The notes under the pieces are model-generated. The model was not told where the DNA came from and did no database searches. It worked only from the letters and a program-made list of their open reading frames with translations. From assembly GCA_964619125.1 (NCBI GenBank), contig CAZUCA010000001.1, forward strand, positions 51,058-115,057: a stretch of 64,000 nucleotides of DNA, written 5' to 3'. Each line of letters starts with the position of its first letter. Position 1 is the first letter of the stretch. Made by a program: the position numbers and the translations under genes. Shown one piece after another: positions 16,251 to 24,589 of this stretch. Origin of the DNA: Owenweeksia sp964619125 (GTDB lineage Bacteria > Bacteroidota > Bacteroidia > Flavobacteriales > Schleiferiaceae).

Positions 16251-17270
16251 ATGAAGCAAGGTATTCTCCTGGTTAATCTCGGCTCTCCCGACTCTTATCA
16301 AGTGGCAGACGTAAAGAAGTATCTCGACGAGTTTCTGATGGACGAAAGGGTGATCGATGCTCCCTACTGGCTGCGGAACTTTTTGGTGCGGGGCATTATC
16401 CTCAATACCCGTCCTAAGAAATCAGCGGCGGCCTACCAGAGTATTTGGTGGGATGAAGGTTCACCACTTATCGTATTGAGCGAACGGCTGCTGGAACAAG
16501 TTCAAAAGCATTCGCGGCTGCCGGTAAGTTTGGGTATGCGCTATGGCAACCCCTCCATTGAGAGTGGTGTTGAAAATTTGTTGCAGCAAAACCCCGATAT
16601 GGAGGAGTTCCTGCTGGTGCCTCTCTATCCCCACTATGCCATGAGCAGTTATGAGACGGTGGTGGTAAAAGCACGTGCGGTAGTGGAGGAGAAATTTCCG
16701 CAACTGAAGATGAAGGTACGCGAGGCTTTTTTCAAGGAAGAAGCCTACCTCGACATTTTGGCGGCAAGCATCAGCCCGGCCCTGGAACAGGAATATGATC
16801 ATATTCTCTTTAGCTATCATGGGGTGCCGGAGCGCCATATCCGCAAAGGCGATATCACCAAAAGCCACTGCCTGCAGGTGGAAAATTGCTGTGCCAAGGA
16901 TTCACCGGCTCATCAATTTTGTTACCGCCATCAGACCTTGAAAACCACTGATCTTATAGCTGCAAAGCTAAATTTACCCGCCGGTAAGTACAGCAGTAGC
17001 TTCCAGAGCCGCCTTGGGCGTGACCCCTGGCTTACTCCCTTTACCGATAAAACCATAATTGATTTTGCTAAGCAGGGCATAAAGAAACTGGTGGTGATTT
17101 GTCCGGCCTTTGTTTCGGATTGCCTGGAAACTATTGAGGAAATTGGGGAGGAAGCCCGCCATCTTTTCCTTGAAAATGGCGGTGAAGAGTTCCGGCTGCT
17201 GCCCTGCCTCAATGATCGTGAAGACTGGGCACGACTGCTGGCGCAGTGGGGTGAGACGGAATTTAGCTAG
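16251..17270 (+). CDS. hemH: Ferrochelatase
   Basis: Inserts Fe2+ into protoporphyrin IX, the last haem step, at the membrane surface. 339 residues, normal size. It shows LLVNLGSPDSYQVADVKKYL at the N-terminus, the catalytic His in LFSYHGVPERH, SFQSRLGRDPWLTP and the conserved Glu in CLETIEEIGEEA. Cys residues in VENCCAKDSPAHQFCYRHQ resemble those binding [2Fe-2S] in some bacterial ferrochelatases, but their spacing was not matched to a characterised enzyme. It is probably co-transcribed with the araC gene 69 bases upstream. Confidence 0.97.
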   Translation: MKQGILLVNLGSPDSYQVADVKKYLDEFLMDERVIDAPYWLRNFLVRGIILNTRPKKSAAAYQSIWWDEGSPLIVLSERLLEQVQKHSRLPVSLGMRYGNPSIESGVENLLQQNPDMEEFLLVPLYPHYAMSSYETVVVKARAVVEEKFPQLKMKVREAFFKEEAYLDILAASISPALEQEYDHILFSYHGVPERHIRKGDITKSHCLQVENCCAKDSPAHQFCYRHQTLKTTDLIAAKLNLPAGKYSSSFQSRLGRDPWLTPFTDKTIIDFAKQGIKKLVVICPAFVSDCLETIEEIGEEARHLFLENGGEEFRLLPCLNDREDWARLLAQWGETEFS

Positions 17271-17441
17271 CAGCTTCCTTTCCACGGCTGTACTCCTCTA
17301 ATGAGCATGGGTTAAGCTTGGAAGTCAGTGGGTTATGGTTTGCGGCGGTGCCATTTTCAGCAAATTAGGGCACAGGTTTTGCTTTAATATGTACAACGAT
17401 CGGCTATAAAAGCGGTCTGATTGTTACAAGCATCGCCGACT

Positions 17442-18167
17442 ATGAAGAAAATCTACTTTTTATTATTTAGCATATGCAGTTTTGTTGGTCAGGCGCAGAC
17501 GCCTGACATAACGGTCACCAATTGCAATGGTGTAAGCAATAGCATTTACAGTGAATTGGCCAATGCCAAGGTTTTGCTGGTGGCCTCCGAGGGTTTTGAC
17601 TGTGGTAATTGCCAGAGTGAGGCAGCTGGTCTGCAGGCCTGGGCGGCACAAAACAAGAGTCAGATCAGTGTGTGGGGAGCCATGACCTATACCTATAGCG
17701 CCAGTATACCCCCCTGTAGTGATCTTTACAGTTGGGTATCCACTTATGGCTGGAACGATATCTATACTTTCATCGACTCTAGTGAGAGCTGGTTTATGAG
17801 TGGTACTCCGAGATTTACGGTGTACTCACCGGCAGACAGCAGCATCGCGTATCAGGGATTTGATGAAGGAGCTGCCAAAGCCACTGCCATACAGCTGGCC
17901 GGTAGTACGGTAGGTCTGGCCAAAACCAGCGCTGCCGACTTTTTTATTTCCCAGGCAAACGGTGAGCTTCGATTACATAACCTGGCCAAAGGTAAAACCC
18001 GGGTTCAGCTTACCAGCATGACGGGTAAAGTGGTTATGGATAAAATCTTGTACCCGAATGGTCCTGAGCTGAAGCTCGAAGTAGGTGGTATGAAGCCGGG
18101 AATATATTTAGTGAGCGTTCAAAATAATGCCGGTCTAAAAACCGTTAGGAAGATATATCTCAATTGA
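17442..18167 (+). CDS. Secreted thioredoxin-like protein with T9SS sorting domain
   Basis: About 241 residues from the ATG at 17442; the frame opens upstream with TTG. A signal peptide (MKKIYFLLFSICSFVGQAQ) is followed by a thioredoxin-fold-like domain with a CGNC motif at residues 54-57 after VLLVASEGFD. The C-terminal 75 residues look like a T9SS type A sorting domain (LTSMTGKVVMDK; MKPGIYLVSVQNNAGLKTVRKIYLN). It should be exported across the outer membrane and attached or released. The CxxC may act in disulphide chemistry outside the cell (inference). It stands alone, with its own terminator. Confidence 0.75.
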   Translation: MKKIYFLLFSICSFVGQAQTPDITVTNCNGVSNSIYSELANAKVLLVASEGFDCGNCQSEAAGLQAWAAQNKSQISVWGAMTYTYSASIPPCSDLYSWVSTYGWNDIYTFIDSSESWFMSGTPRFTVYSPADSSIAYQGFDEGAAKATAIQLAGSTVGLAKTSAADFFISQANGELRLHNLAKGKTRVQLTSMTGKVVMDKILYPNGPELKLEVGGMKPGIYLVSVQNNAGLKTVRKIYLN

Positions 18168-18197
18168 TACACAGCAATTGTGGTTTGGTTTGGTTGG

Positions 18198-18242
18198 AAA
18201 GAGCCGTGACTTACCTGAAAAGGGGTCTCGGCTCTTTTTTTT
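18198..18242 (+). terminator. Terminator after the thioredoxin-like T9SS gene
   Basis: Stem AAGAGCCG/CGGCTCTT with a loop of about 22 bases, followed by eight T on the plus strand, 31 bases after the stop codon. Confidence 0.85.
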
Positions 18243-18340
18243 GGCTACCGGGCTGAGCGGTAAATGTTGAAATGAAAGTTTCTACAATGAGCTGCCAGGT
18301 GGTATTTATTAAGGGAATAAGTCAGCAGGTTTGATAACAT

Positions 18341-18377
18341 AAAAAAGCCGGCTCCGTGTTGCCACGGGCCGGCTTTT
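18341..18377 (-). terminator. Terminator of the giant T9SS gene (bidirectional shape)
   Basis: A strong hairpin AAAAGCCGGC/GCCGGCTTTT with inner CCGTG/CACGG pairing. On the minus strand it is followed by six T and lies 22 bases after the stop codon of the large gene. Confidence 0.85.
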
Positions 18378-18398
18378 AAGTTAGTACTTAAAGTCTGA

Positions 18399-21300
18399 TT
18401 ACTCTTTTATCAGCCTGCGAACGGCGCTAAGAGTACCATCAGAGATTTCAATCATATAAACACCATCAGCCAGTTGAGCTACATTCAGGGTAGTCTCAAA
18501 GCGGCTGCCGTGGTTACTGGCGTTAATTCTGATTACTTCCTTGCCGCTGAGATCCATTACTTTGACGGTGATGTTCTCAGTTCCGGAAGGGGTGAAGCTC
18601 AGCTGCACTGCTTCCCGGGCAGGGTTAGGGAACATAGACAGACTGCGGCTAAGCATATTTTCAGCCAGACTGATATCTACATTCACAGTAAGAGTGTCGG
18701 TATCGCTACCGCAACCGTTCGTGGCGGTAAGTATAATTGTTTGCGCGCCATTGGTGGTGTACGAAGCAAGAGTTTGCACGCCATTGGCGGTTCCGTTGCC
18801 GAAGTCCCAGCTGTAGCTGGTAGCGTTGGCAGAACCGCTGGCGTCAAGAGCAAAATACTTGCTGCCGTTAGCAATCGAATCAGAAATCATCTGAATGTTC
18901 GCCACCGGCATTGGCGCTGTATCAGTAGCTGCTGTTACCGGGGCAGCAAAGCTACTGGTGTCACCAGAACAGGTGTCAGCAACCATAAAGTCGTAGCTGG
19001 TACCTGGGGTGAGACCACTAATAGTAAACGGACTGCTCACGATAGAAGTCATGGTTCCCTGACCTGGCAGGAAGCCACTGGGGCCGTACTCAATAATAGA
19101 GGCACCAGAATTAGACGTCCAGCTCAGCTCCAGGCTATCACAGCCGGTTGCTGTTATTGACAGATTACTTGGCTCGGGGCAGCCATTCGAATTTTGAATG
19201 CTTACTTCATCGATGCTGATATCACCGGTATAGCTGCCGCCATAGTGACCAACAAATACCAAACGCACAATATTGGCCGGCAGGTTAGTCATACTAGCGT
19301 TTCTTACCCAGAAGGAATCAGAACCGGCTATCTGCTGCTGGCCCACGATGCTGTCAATGAAGCTGCGGTTGCCACTTTGATCTTCGGCAAATACCTCAAG
19401 CTTGTTGATGGTAGCACCGTACATATGGTAGTGGTATTCCACCTCGGGGGCAGTGAGACTTGATACATCGATATAAGGTGAGTAAAGTTCGGCTGAGTCA
19501 CCAGTGGAACTGGTCTCAAGATAAACATAGGTACCACCGGCGATAGATGGAAGAGTCGCATCAAAGAAGGGACCTGTATTAAGCGAGTTCTCATTGATAC
19601 CACTTGCATCTTCGGTTTCCCAATGCAGGCCGGAGGTGCCGGAAGTACTCCAGCAGTTTTCATACTCCAAGCTGCTGCCGATGCTTACACCTTCAAAGTT
19701 GGTAGTGTAAGGAGCGTTAAATACAGCTGGGCAATCGGTGATAAAGCAGTAAGGTCCGCTCCAGAAACTGGTATCAGCCGCGCCACAAATCTCCCTCACG
19801 TAGAAGCAATACTGAGCCGACGGCGTGAGGTTAGTTGCTGCATAGCTGGTACCGGTAACCACAAGTTTGGTACCGTTACCCTGAGTAAAGGGAGCTATAG
19901 CATACTCTATTTCAAAGCTGGTATTGCCACTGGTACCGGCATCCCATGTCAGGGTGGCGGTAGTACTTCCCACGGTAGCGGTATCAAGGTTTACCGGCTG
20001 AGGACAGGTAATGGGGTCGTCAAACTCCACGTCGTCAATAGAAATGTCGCCAGTGTAGCTGCTGCCATGGATGGCACGGAACCTCGCTTTTACGCTATTG
20101 CCGTAGCTGCTCAGGTCAATAATGGTGTCCTTCCAGGGGTCACTGCTGGCGGTTTGCTGCTGACCGCCCAACATCATTACGCTATTGTTCCAGCTACCAC
20201 TGCTGAAGATATCAATATGCAGGGTGTCAATGGTGGCACCATACATATGGTAAGAGAAGCGCATCTCGGGGCTGCTCAGGCTGGCAATGTCTACCACAGG
20301 ACTTTCCAGAATGGTGGTGTCACCCTGGTTGCCATAAGAGGCTTCCGTGAAAAGGTAAATACCAGTACCGGAAGTGGCGTCACCCTGGGGGCCTGTACTG
20401 GAGGATGGGGTGCTGCCGTTGTTGGTTTCCCAGCTAAAGCTGCCACCTTCAATATTCCAGCAGTTAGTGAGGCTGGAGGTACCGGCCGTAAGAGCGTCAA
20501 AGTTCTCCAGGTAAGGAGCCATTTTCGGAGCACATGGGGTGCAGAAGCTGTTGGGGCCCACCCAAATGCTGCTGTCGCCAGGAGTGCATACCGCTCTTAC
20601 CAGATATTCGTAGCAGGTGGTTTCAGTCAGTGAGTCCAGAGCCAGGCTATCGCTGCTTGTGAACAGGTGCAGACCACCAGTAGTAAGTGTGCCTTGGTAA
20701 AAGCCTTGAGGCCCGAACCATACCTCGTATGAGTTGGCATTGCCAACAGTATCCCAGCTGATGGTTGCCGAGCTATCAGTGATGTCTGAAGCCATCAGGT
20801 TAGTAGGTGAAGGACAGGTGGGCAGTGCACAGGATGCGTTAAAGAACGCCAAGGTATCTCCTTGTCCGGTACCAGCTGTAGGGCTGTAGCTGCCTACCTG
20901 AATAGGATAGGGAGAGTTGATTTCAATACCTACTTCTGAAGGCCATCCACCGGGTGTACTAAGAATTACCCAGGTGTCATAGCCATCGCAAAGGGTTACC
21001 GGAACGTCATTCATGCTGGTACCGCTGGTGAAACCGGCACCTACTGTTCCTACTACGATACCATTTTGGATGAACGATACTTCTGCGCCATTCCAGCCGT
21101 CTCCATAGGAGTCGATCAGGTCGGCCAAAAATACACAGCCGTTGCTACTGTCACACAGGGCGGTGGTAAACTGGAAAGGACCAGTCCAGGCACCGGAATT
21201 GCCCATGCCGCAGCTGTCGCGAACATAAAATTCGTAGCTGGTGGCGGCAGTAAGGCCACTGATTACTGCGGTGTCATTGGTAACTGACATGGTACTGCCA

Positions 21301-23846
21301 CTGCCCAGTACAAATCCGGGGGTACCATACTGAATATCCCAGTTATTAGCACCGCCAGCAGTCCAGTAAACTTCAGCAGTGGTAGTAGTGGTGGTGTTCA
21401 CGCCGAGGCTGGTGATCAATGGTGATACACAAGGAGGAATAGTGTCGTATTCCACATCGTCAATATAGATATTGTCGTAAGTGCTATTCATGCCGTGCTT
21501 AAAGGCAATATACTTATCGGAACCGGTGTAATTCTCAAAGGTCACCACAAATACTTCCCAGCTATCATTGTCCATATCAGCGGCGGTGATAGTGTCGTAA
21601 GCGGTGAAGGATGAAGTGTCGGCCGGATCGGTCATGGTACCTACAATAAGGTCAGATCCGTCATCGTCGTCATATACATAAAAGGTCACCTGCTTGTTGG
21701 TATCCATGTCGCTAAAGGCGGGTGATACCAGCATCAAGGCCCCGCTGGTGGCTGCTGAGTTGTAGAGTTCCACACTGTTGCTGGCGGAATTGCTGGTAAA
21801 AGCATCGGTTTCGGCAACAGAAGAGCTACTGGTCATATTTACCGTGCTCCAGCAAAAATCCAGTACAGGCGCAGTGGTACCGTCAAAATTCTGGCTATAC
21901 GGTGCACCGAAAGCAGAGCATTGTGTACGGAAGCTAATAGGACCAACCACAGCAGACATTCCGTTAGTTCCACAGTCGTTGCGCAGGTACAGGTCATATT
22001 CACTGTTTCCGAGGAAGGGGCTGGTGCAGCTGGGGTCAGAGTTGTTGTCCAGGGTAAAAACACCGTTGGCAACAGTGTCAGTGCAGCCGGTGCCCTGAGT
22101 GAAGCCTATCGGTCCCCACTCAACGTTGTAGTTACTACCACCACCAATAATATTGAATGTGGCACTGGTGTCGGTTGTTGAGAGTACAAAAGCAGAAGGC
22201 GTAGGGCAGGCAGGTCCTTCGGCCATGGCCACATCATCTACAGCCATATCACCGGTGTAGCTGGCACCCCGGGTTCCGCGGAAGCGGAAAAGGCTGAGGG
22301 CAGTTTTAAACTGTGAAACGTCAATGGTAGCCTGTTTCCAGGGGTCTCCACCCGAGGCCTGTTGCTCACCGCTGAGCCTGAAAATGGTGGTCCAGCTTGC
22401 ACCGGTATCGGTACTGGCCTGAACTTCAAGATCAGCCATAGTAGCACCGTACATGTGATACCAGAAAGAAAGCTCCGGGTTGGTCAGCGAAGTCAGGTCC
22501 ATTTCAGGAGTTTGCAGAAAGGCCTCAGAACTGCTGCTGCTTGAAGTTTCAAGGTATACGTATTTACCGGTGGTGGTGTCAGTCGTATGGTCAACAGATG
22601 GACCGGTGTTACTGGATGAAGTGGAGCCTGAGTTTACCTGCCAGCGCATGGTGGAAGTGGAGATGCCATTCCAGCAATTGGGGAAGGTTCCGGGTGAGCC
22701 GGTAACGGTGTTCTCGAAATCTTCGAGATATGGGTAGCTGGTGATAGGGGCACAAAGGGTGGTAATGCTGATTGGCCCGATAGTGTCACTGTAACCGTTG
22801 CCGCCAGAGCAGTTGGTTACCAGGTAAACATCATAGTCAAGTGATGCATACAACCCGCTCAGGTTAAACGGGGTGGAAGTGGCGGTGTCAATATTGCCAC
22901 TCACGTCGGGGTCAAAGCCCGCCGAATCGTAGAGAACATAGGCCTCCATCCAGCTACCAGCCTGGTTCCAAGACAGGTCAGCGGAGTAAGGTCCAATATT
23001 GGCGGCGGCGAAGTTGGTTGGAGCTGCACAAAGTTTGGTGGTGCTAAAGCTTGCCGGATTAACCAGTTCTACTGAGTCAGCACCGCTGTTGCATACTTCG
23101 CCAAGGTAAAAATCGTAGGTAGTTTCCGGAGAAAGGCCACTAATCACAACCGGAGGCTGAGCGCCGGGATAGCTGCCGCTTACCGTAGTGCCACTGCCGC
23201 GGCTGAAGCCACTTACACCATACTCTAAATAAAAAGAGCTGTTGCTGGTGCCGGGGGTCCAGTTAATCTTGGCGGCAGTACCACTGATACTGTCAACTGC
23301 AATATTGTTAAAGCTGGCACAGTTGCCGCTAACATTTGGCATTACATGCACAGTATAGTCGTGCACTTCACCATAACCTTGTGAAGAACAAGCAGTAAAG
23401 CTAGTGCTAAGCCACACGTCCCTTACCCGCATACGGTGATATCCGGTACCAGCCGACATGGGCAGGGTAATAGTGTCATGGTATGGCCCCTGGGTACTTC
23501 CATAAGTAACCGAACCGGAGTTCATGATTTCCTCCCCCGGATCGTCAAAATCCTGGTCGTCATTAAAGTCGATCCAGATTTTAACCGATTGACCGGTGTA
23601 GTTGGCGGTGACCATCACCGGGGTAGGGATGGTGTGAGTAATGCTCAGGGTGTCGGCGGTATAATTGCCGTAGGCCGTGGCGGTGCCAGAGGCACAACCG
23701 GTGGCAGTGTCTATGAAGCTGCCGAACATAAAGTCGTCGATTTCATCCCCAAAGCTGCAGCCTGAGGTGTAAAGCCCTGTTTCACAGTACTGACCAAAAG
23801 CGGGAGCCAGTGAAAGTGAAAAGAGCAATAGTAGCAGTTTTTTCAT
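18399..23846 (-). CDS. Giant multidomain T9SS surface protein (GEVED, FN3, MAM-like, PKD)
   Basis: About 1815 residues from the ATG at 23846 (MKKLLLLLFSLSLAPAFGQ signal peptide); an upstream extension to 23891 is unlikely. Domains in order: a GEVED domain (about 80-170, with DFNDDQDF and GEVHDYTV); FN3 repeats; three MAM/concanavalin-like modules (roughly 375-550, 1100-1280, 1375-1555, each with a YHMYGAT core and SYTGDxxxDDV/EV end) plus a diverged fourth near 640-805; a SYGDGWNGA module near 900-1000; a PKD domain near 1660-1735 (YSWDFGNGTANG); and a type A T9SS sorting domain (LSMFPNPAREAVQLSF to the C-terminus). It is probably a secreted adhesin or a matrix or gliding-related surface protein. 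Acidic, low in Lys/Arg, as usual for such cargo. Confidence 0.88.
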   Translation of the reverse strand: MKKLLLLLFSLSLAPAFGQYCETGLYTSGCSFGDEIDDFMFGSFIDTATGCASGTATAYGNYTADTLSITHTIPTPVMVTANYTGQSVKIWIDFNDDQDFDDPGEEIMNSGSVTYGSTQGPYHDTITLPMSAGTGYHRMRVRDVWLSTSFTACSSQGYGEVHDYTVHVMPNVSGNCASFNNIAVDSISGTAAKINWTPGTSNSSFYLEYGVSGFSRGSGTTVSGSYPGAQPPVVISGLSPETTYDFYLGEVCNSGADSVELVNPASFSTTKLCAAPTNFAAANIGPYSADLSWNQAGSWMEAYVLYDSAGFDPDVSGNIDTATSTPFNLSGLYASLDYDVYLVTNCSGGNGYSDTIGPISITTLCAPITSYPYLEDFENTVTGSPGTFPNCWNGISTSTMRWQVNSGSTSSSNTGPSVDHTTDTTTGKYVYLETSSSSSSEAFLQTPEMDLTSLTNPELSFWYHMYGATMADLEVQASTDTGASWTTIFRLSGEQQASGGDPWKQATIDVSQFKTALSLFRFRGTRGASYTGDMAVDDVAMAEGPACPTPSAFVLSTTDTSATFNIIGGGSNYNVEWGPIGFTQGTGCTDTVANGVFTLDNNSDPSCTSPFLGNSEYDLYLRNDCGTNGMSAVVGPISFRTQCSAFGAPYSQNFDGTTAPVLDFCWSTVNMTSSSSVAETDAFTSNSASNSVELYNSAATSGALMLVSPAFSDMDTNKQVTFYVYDDDDGSDLIVGTMTDPADTSSFTAYDTITAADMDNDSWEVFVVTFENYTGSDKYIAFKHGMNSTYDNIYIDDVEYDTIPPCVSPLITSLGVNTTTTTTAEVYWTAGGANNWDIQYGTPGFVLGSGSTMSVTNDTAVISGLTAATSYEFYVRDSCGMGNSGAWTGPFQFTTALCDSSNGCVFLADLIDSYGDGWNGAEVSFIQNGIVVGTVGAGFTSGTSMNDVPVTLCDGYDTWVILSTPGGWPSEVGIEINSPYPIQVGSYSPTAGTGQGDTLAFFNASCALPTCPSPTNLMASDITDSSATISWDTVGNANSYEVWFGPQGFYQGTLTTGGLHLFTSSDSLALDSLTETTCYEYLVRAVCTPGDSSIWVGPNSFCTPCAPKMAPYLENFDALTAGTSSLTNCWNIEGGSFSWETNNGSTPSSSTGPQGDATSGTGIYLFTEASYGNQGDTTILESPVVDIASLSSPEMRFSYHMYGATIDTLHIDIFSSGSWNNSVMMLGGQQQTASSDPWKDTIIDLSSYGNSVKARFRAIHGSSYTGDISIDDVEFDDPITCPQPVNLDTATVGSTTATLTWDAGTSGNTSFEIEYAIAPFTQGNGTKLVVTGTSYAATNLTPSAQYCFYVREICGAADTSFWSGPYCFITDCPAVFNAPYTTNFEGVSIGSSLEYENCWSTSGTSGLHWETEDASGINENSLNTGPFFDATLPSIAGGTYVYLETSSTGDSAELYSPYIDVSSLTAPEVEYHYHMYGATINKLEVFAEDQSGNRSFIDSIVGQQQIAGSDSFWVRNASMTNLPANIVRLVFVGHYGGSYTGDISIDEVSIQNSNGCPEPSNLSITATGCDSLELSWTSNSGASIIEYGPSGFLPGQGTMTSIVSSPFTISGLTPGTSYDFMVADTCSGDTSSFAAPVTAATDTAPMPVANIQMISDSIANGSKYFALDASGSANATSYSWDFGNGTANGVQTLASYTTNGAQTIILTATNGCGSDTDTLTVNVDISLAENMLSRSLSMFPNPAREAVQLSFTPSGTENITVKVMDLSGKEVIRINASNHGSRFETTLNVAQLADGVYMIEISDGTLSAVRRLIKE

Positions 23847-24554
23847 AATAGGAACTTGAGTTGTATGTATGATTTTTTTATGAGGTGCCAATGTTAAGGA
23901 ATTGCAATGGCAAACAAAAATTTATTCGATGAAATCTGGATTACTAATAGGCTGAAATTCAGGAATAAGGATACTATTAGCCAGGTTTTAATTCTAATCG
24001 ATTGATATGTGGGGGCTTAAGGCAGGGGTGAATTAAAAAGCCCCACCAAAATTGGCGGGGCTCCTCCTTCGAAGACTAAACTTCGAACTCTCTCTCTCTT
24101 CTATTTCGTTTTTAAGATTGTTTTGATCCCTAAAGGTCCTAACCTGTTGCTATACCTGCTGATGTTTGGGTTTGATGCCTTGGATTACAAACAGAAAAAA
24201 AAGGCCTGAATTATTGACGCCCATAACTTTGCTGTTTGTTTTAAATGACCTGGTTTAGAATTGAATCCCGGCTATTATCCGCATAGGCCTGGGTCGTATT
24301 CCCGCGTGACAGGTGTTCAGAGTGTGTAAATTTTTAGAATAGAGTAGAGTGTGTTTTTATGGAAAGTCGTCTAATAAATACGACTAAAAATAAATTGATT
24401 ATTTGCTTGTAGTACAGTGACTTGAGTGCGATTAAATATTGTGCCTGTCACAGCCTATTGTTTAGGCCAATGACTTTTAGGCTGCGAATATATAGCAAAT
24501 CGAAAAACTTTCGGAGAAAGCAAGGCGAGAACTCGTGGAAGGAATTTAAAAGCG
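23847..24554. other. 708-base non-coding gap before typA
   Basis: AT-rich. It contains the upstream region of the giant T9SS gene, a minus-strand terminator with an extra hairpin (24036-24089), and the lead-in to the typA promoter. No credible coding frame was seen; the 56-codon upstream extension of typA is rejected. Confidence 0.6.
24036..24089 (-). terminator. Orphan minus-strand terminator with preceding perfect hairpin (possible small RNA 3' end)
   Basis: On the minus strand a perfect 7-base-pair hairpin TTCGAAG/CTTCGAA (loop 6; 24070-24089) is followed by a terminator hairpin AGCCCC...GGGGCT (24040-24063) and five T. No minus-strand gene lies upstream within the gap, so it should terminate an unannotated transcript starting somewhere in 24100-24400. 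Confidence 0.5.
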
Positions 24555-24562
24555 TACCTTTG
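24555..24562 (+). promoter_or_regulatory. typA promoter -7 element
   Basis: TACCTTTG followed by CCGCC, a perfect Bacteroidota -7 element, 28 bases before the ATG at 24590. It fixes the typA start by placing transcription after the longer open frame. Confidence 0.7.
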
Positions 24563-24589
24563 CCGCCATTTTTAGAAGGCCCTATTTTT

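Noticed and set aside
19623..20633. 336-codon plus-strand frame opposite the giant T9SS gene
   Set aside because: Antisense shadow caused by the biased Ser/Thr/Gly codons of the repeats.
24422..24589. N-terminal extension of typA by 56 codons
   Set aside because: The extension contains the promoter element TACCTTTG and is unlike TypA; the family start is at 24590.
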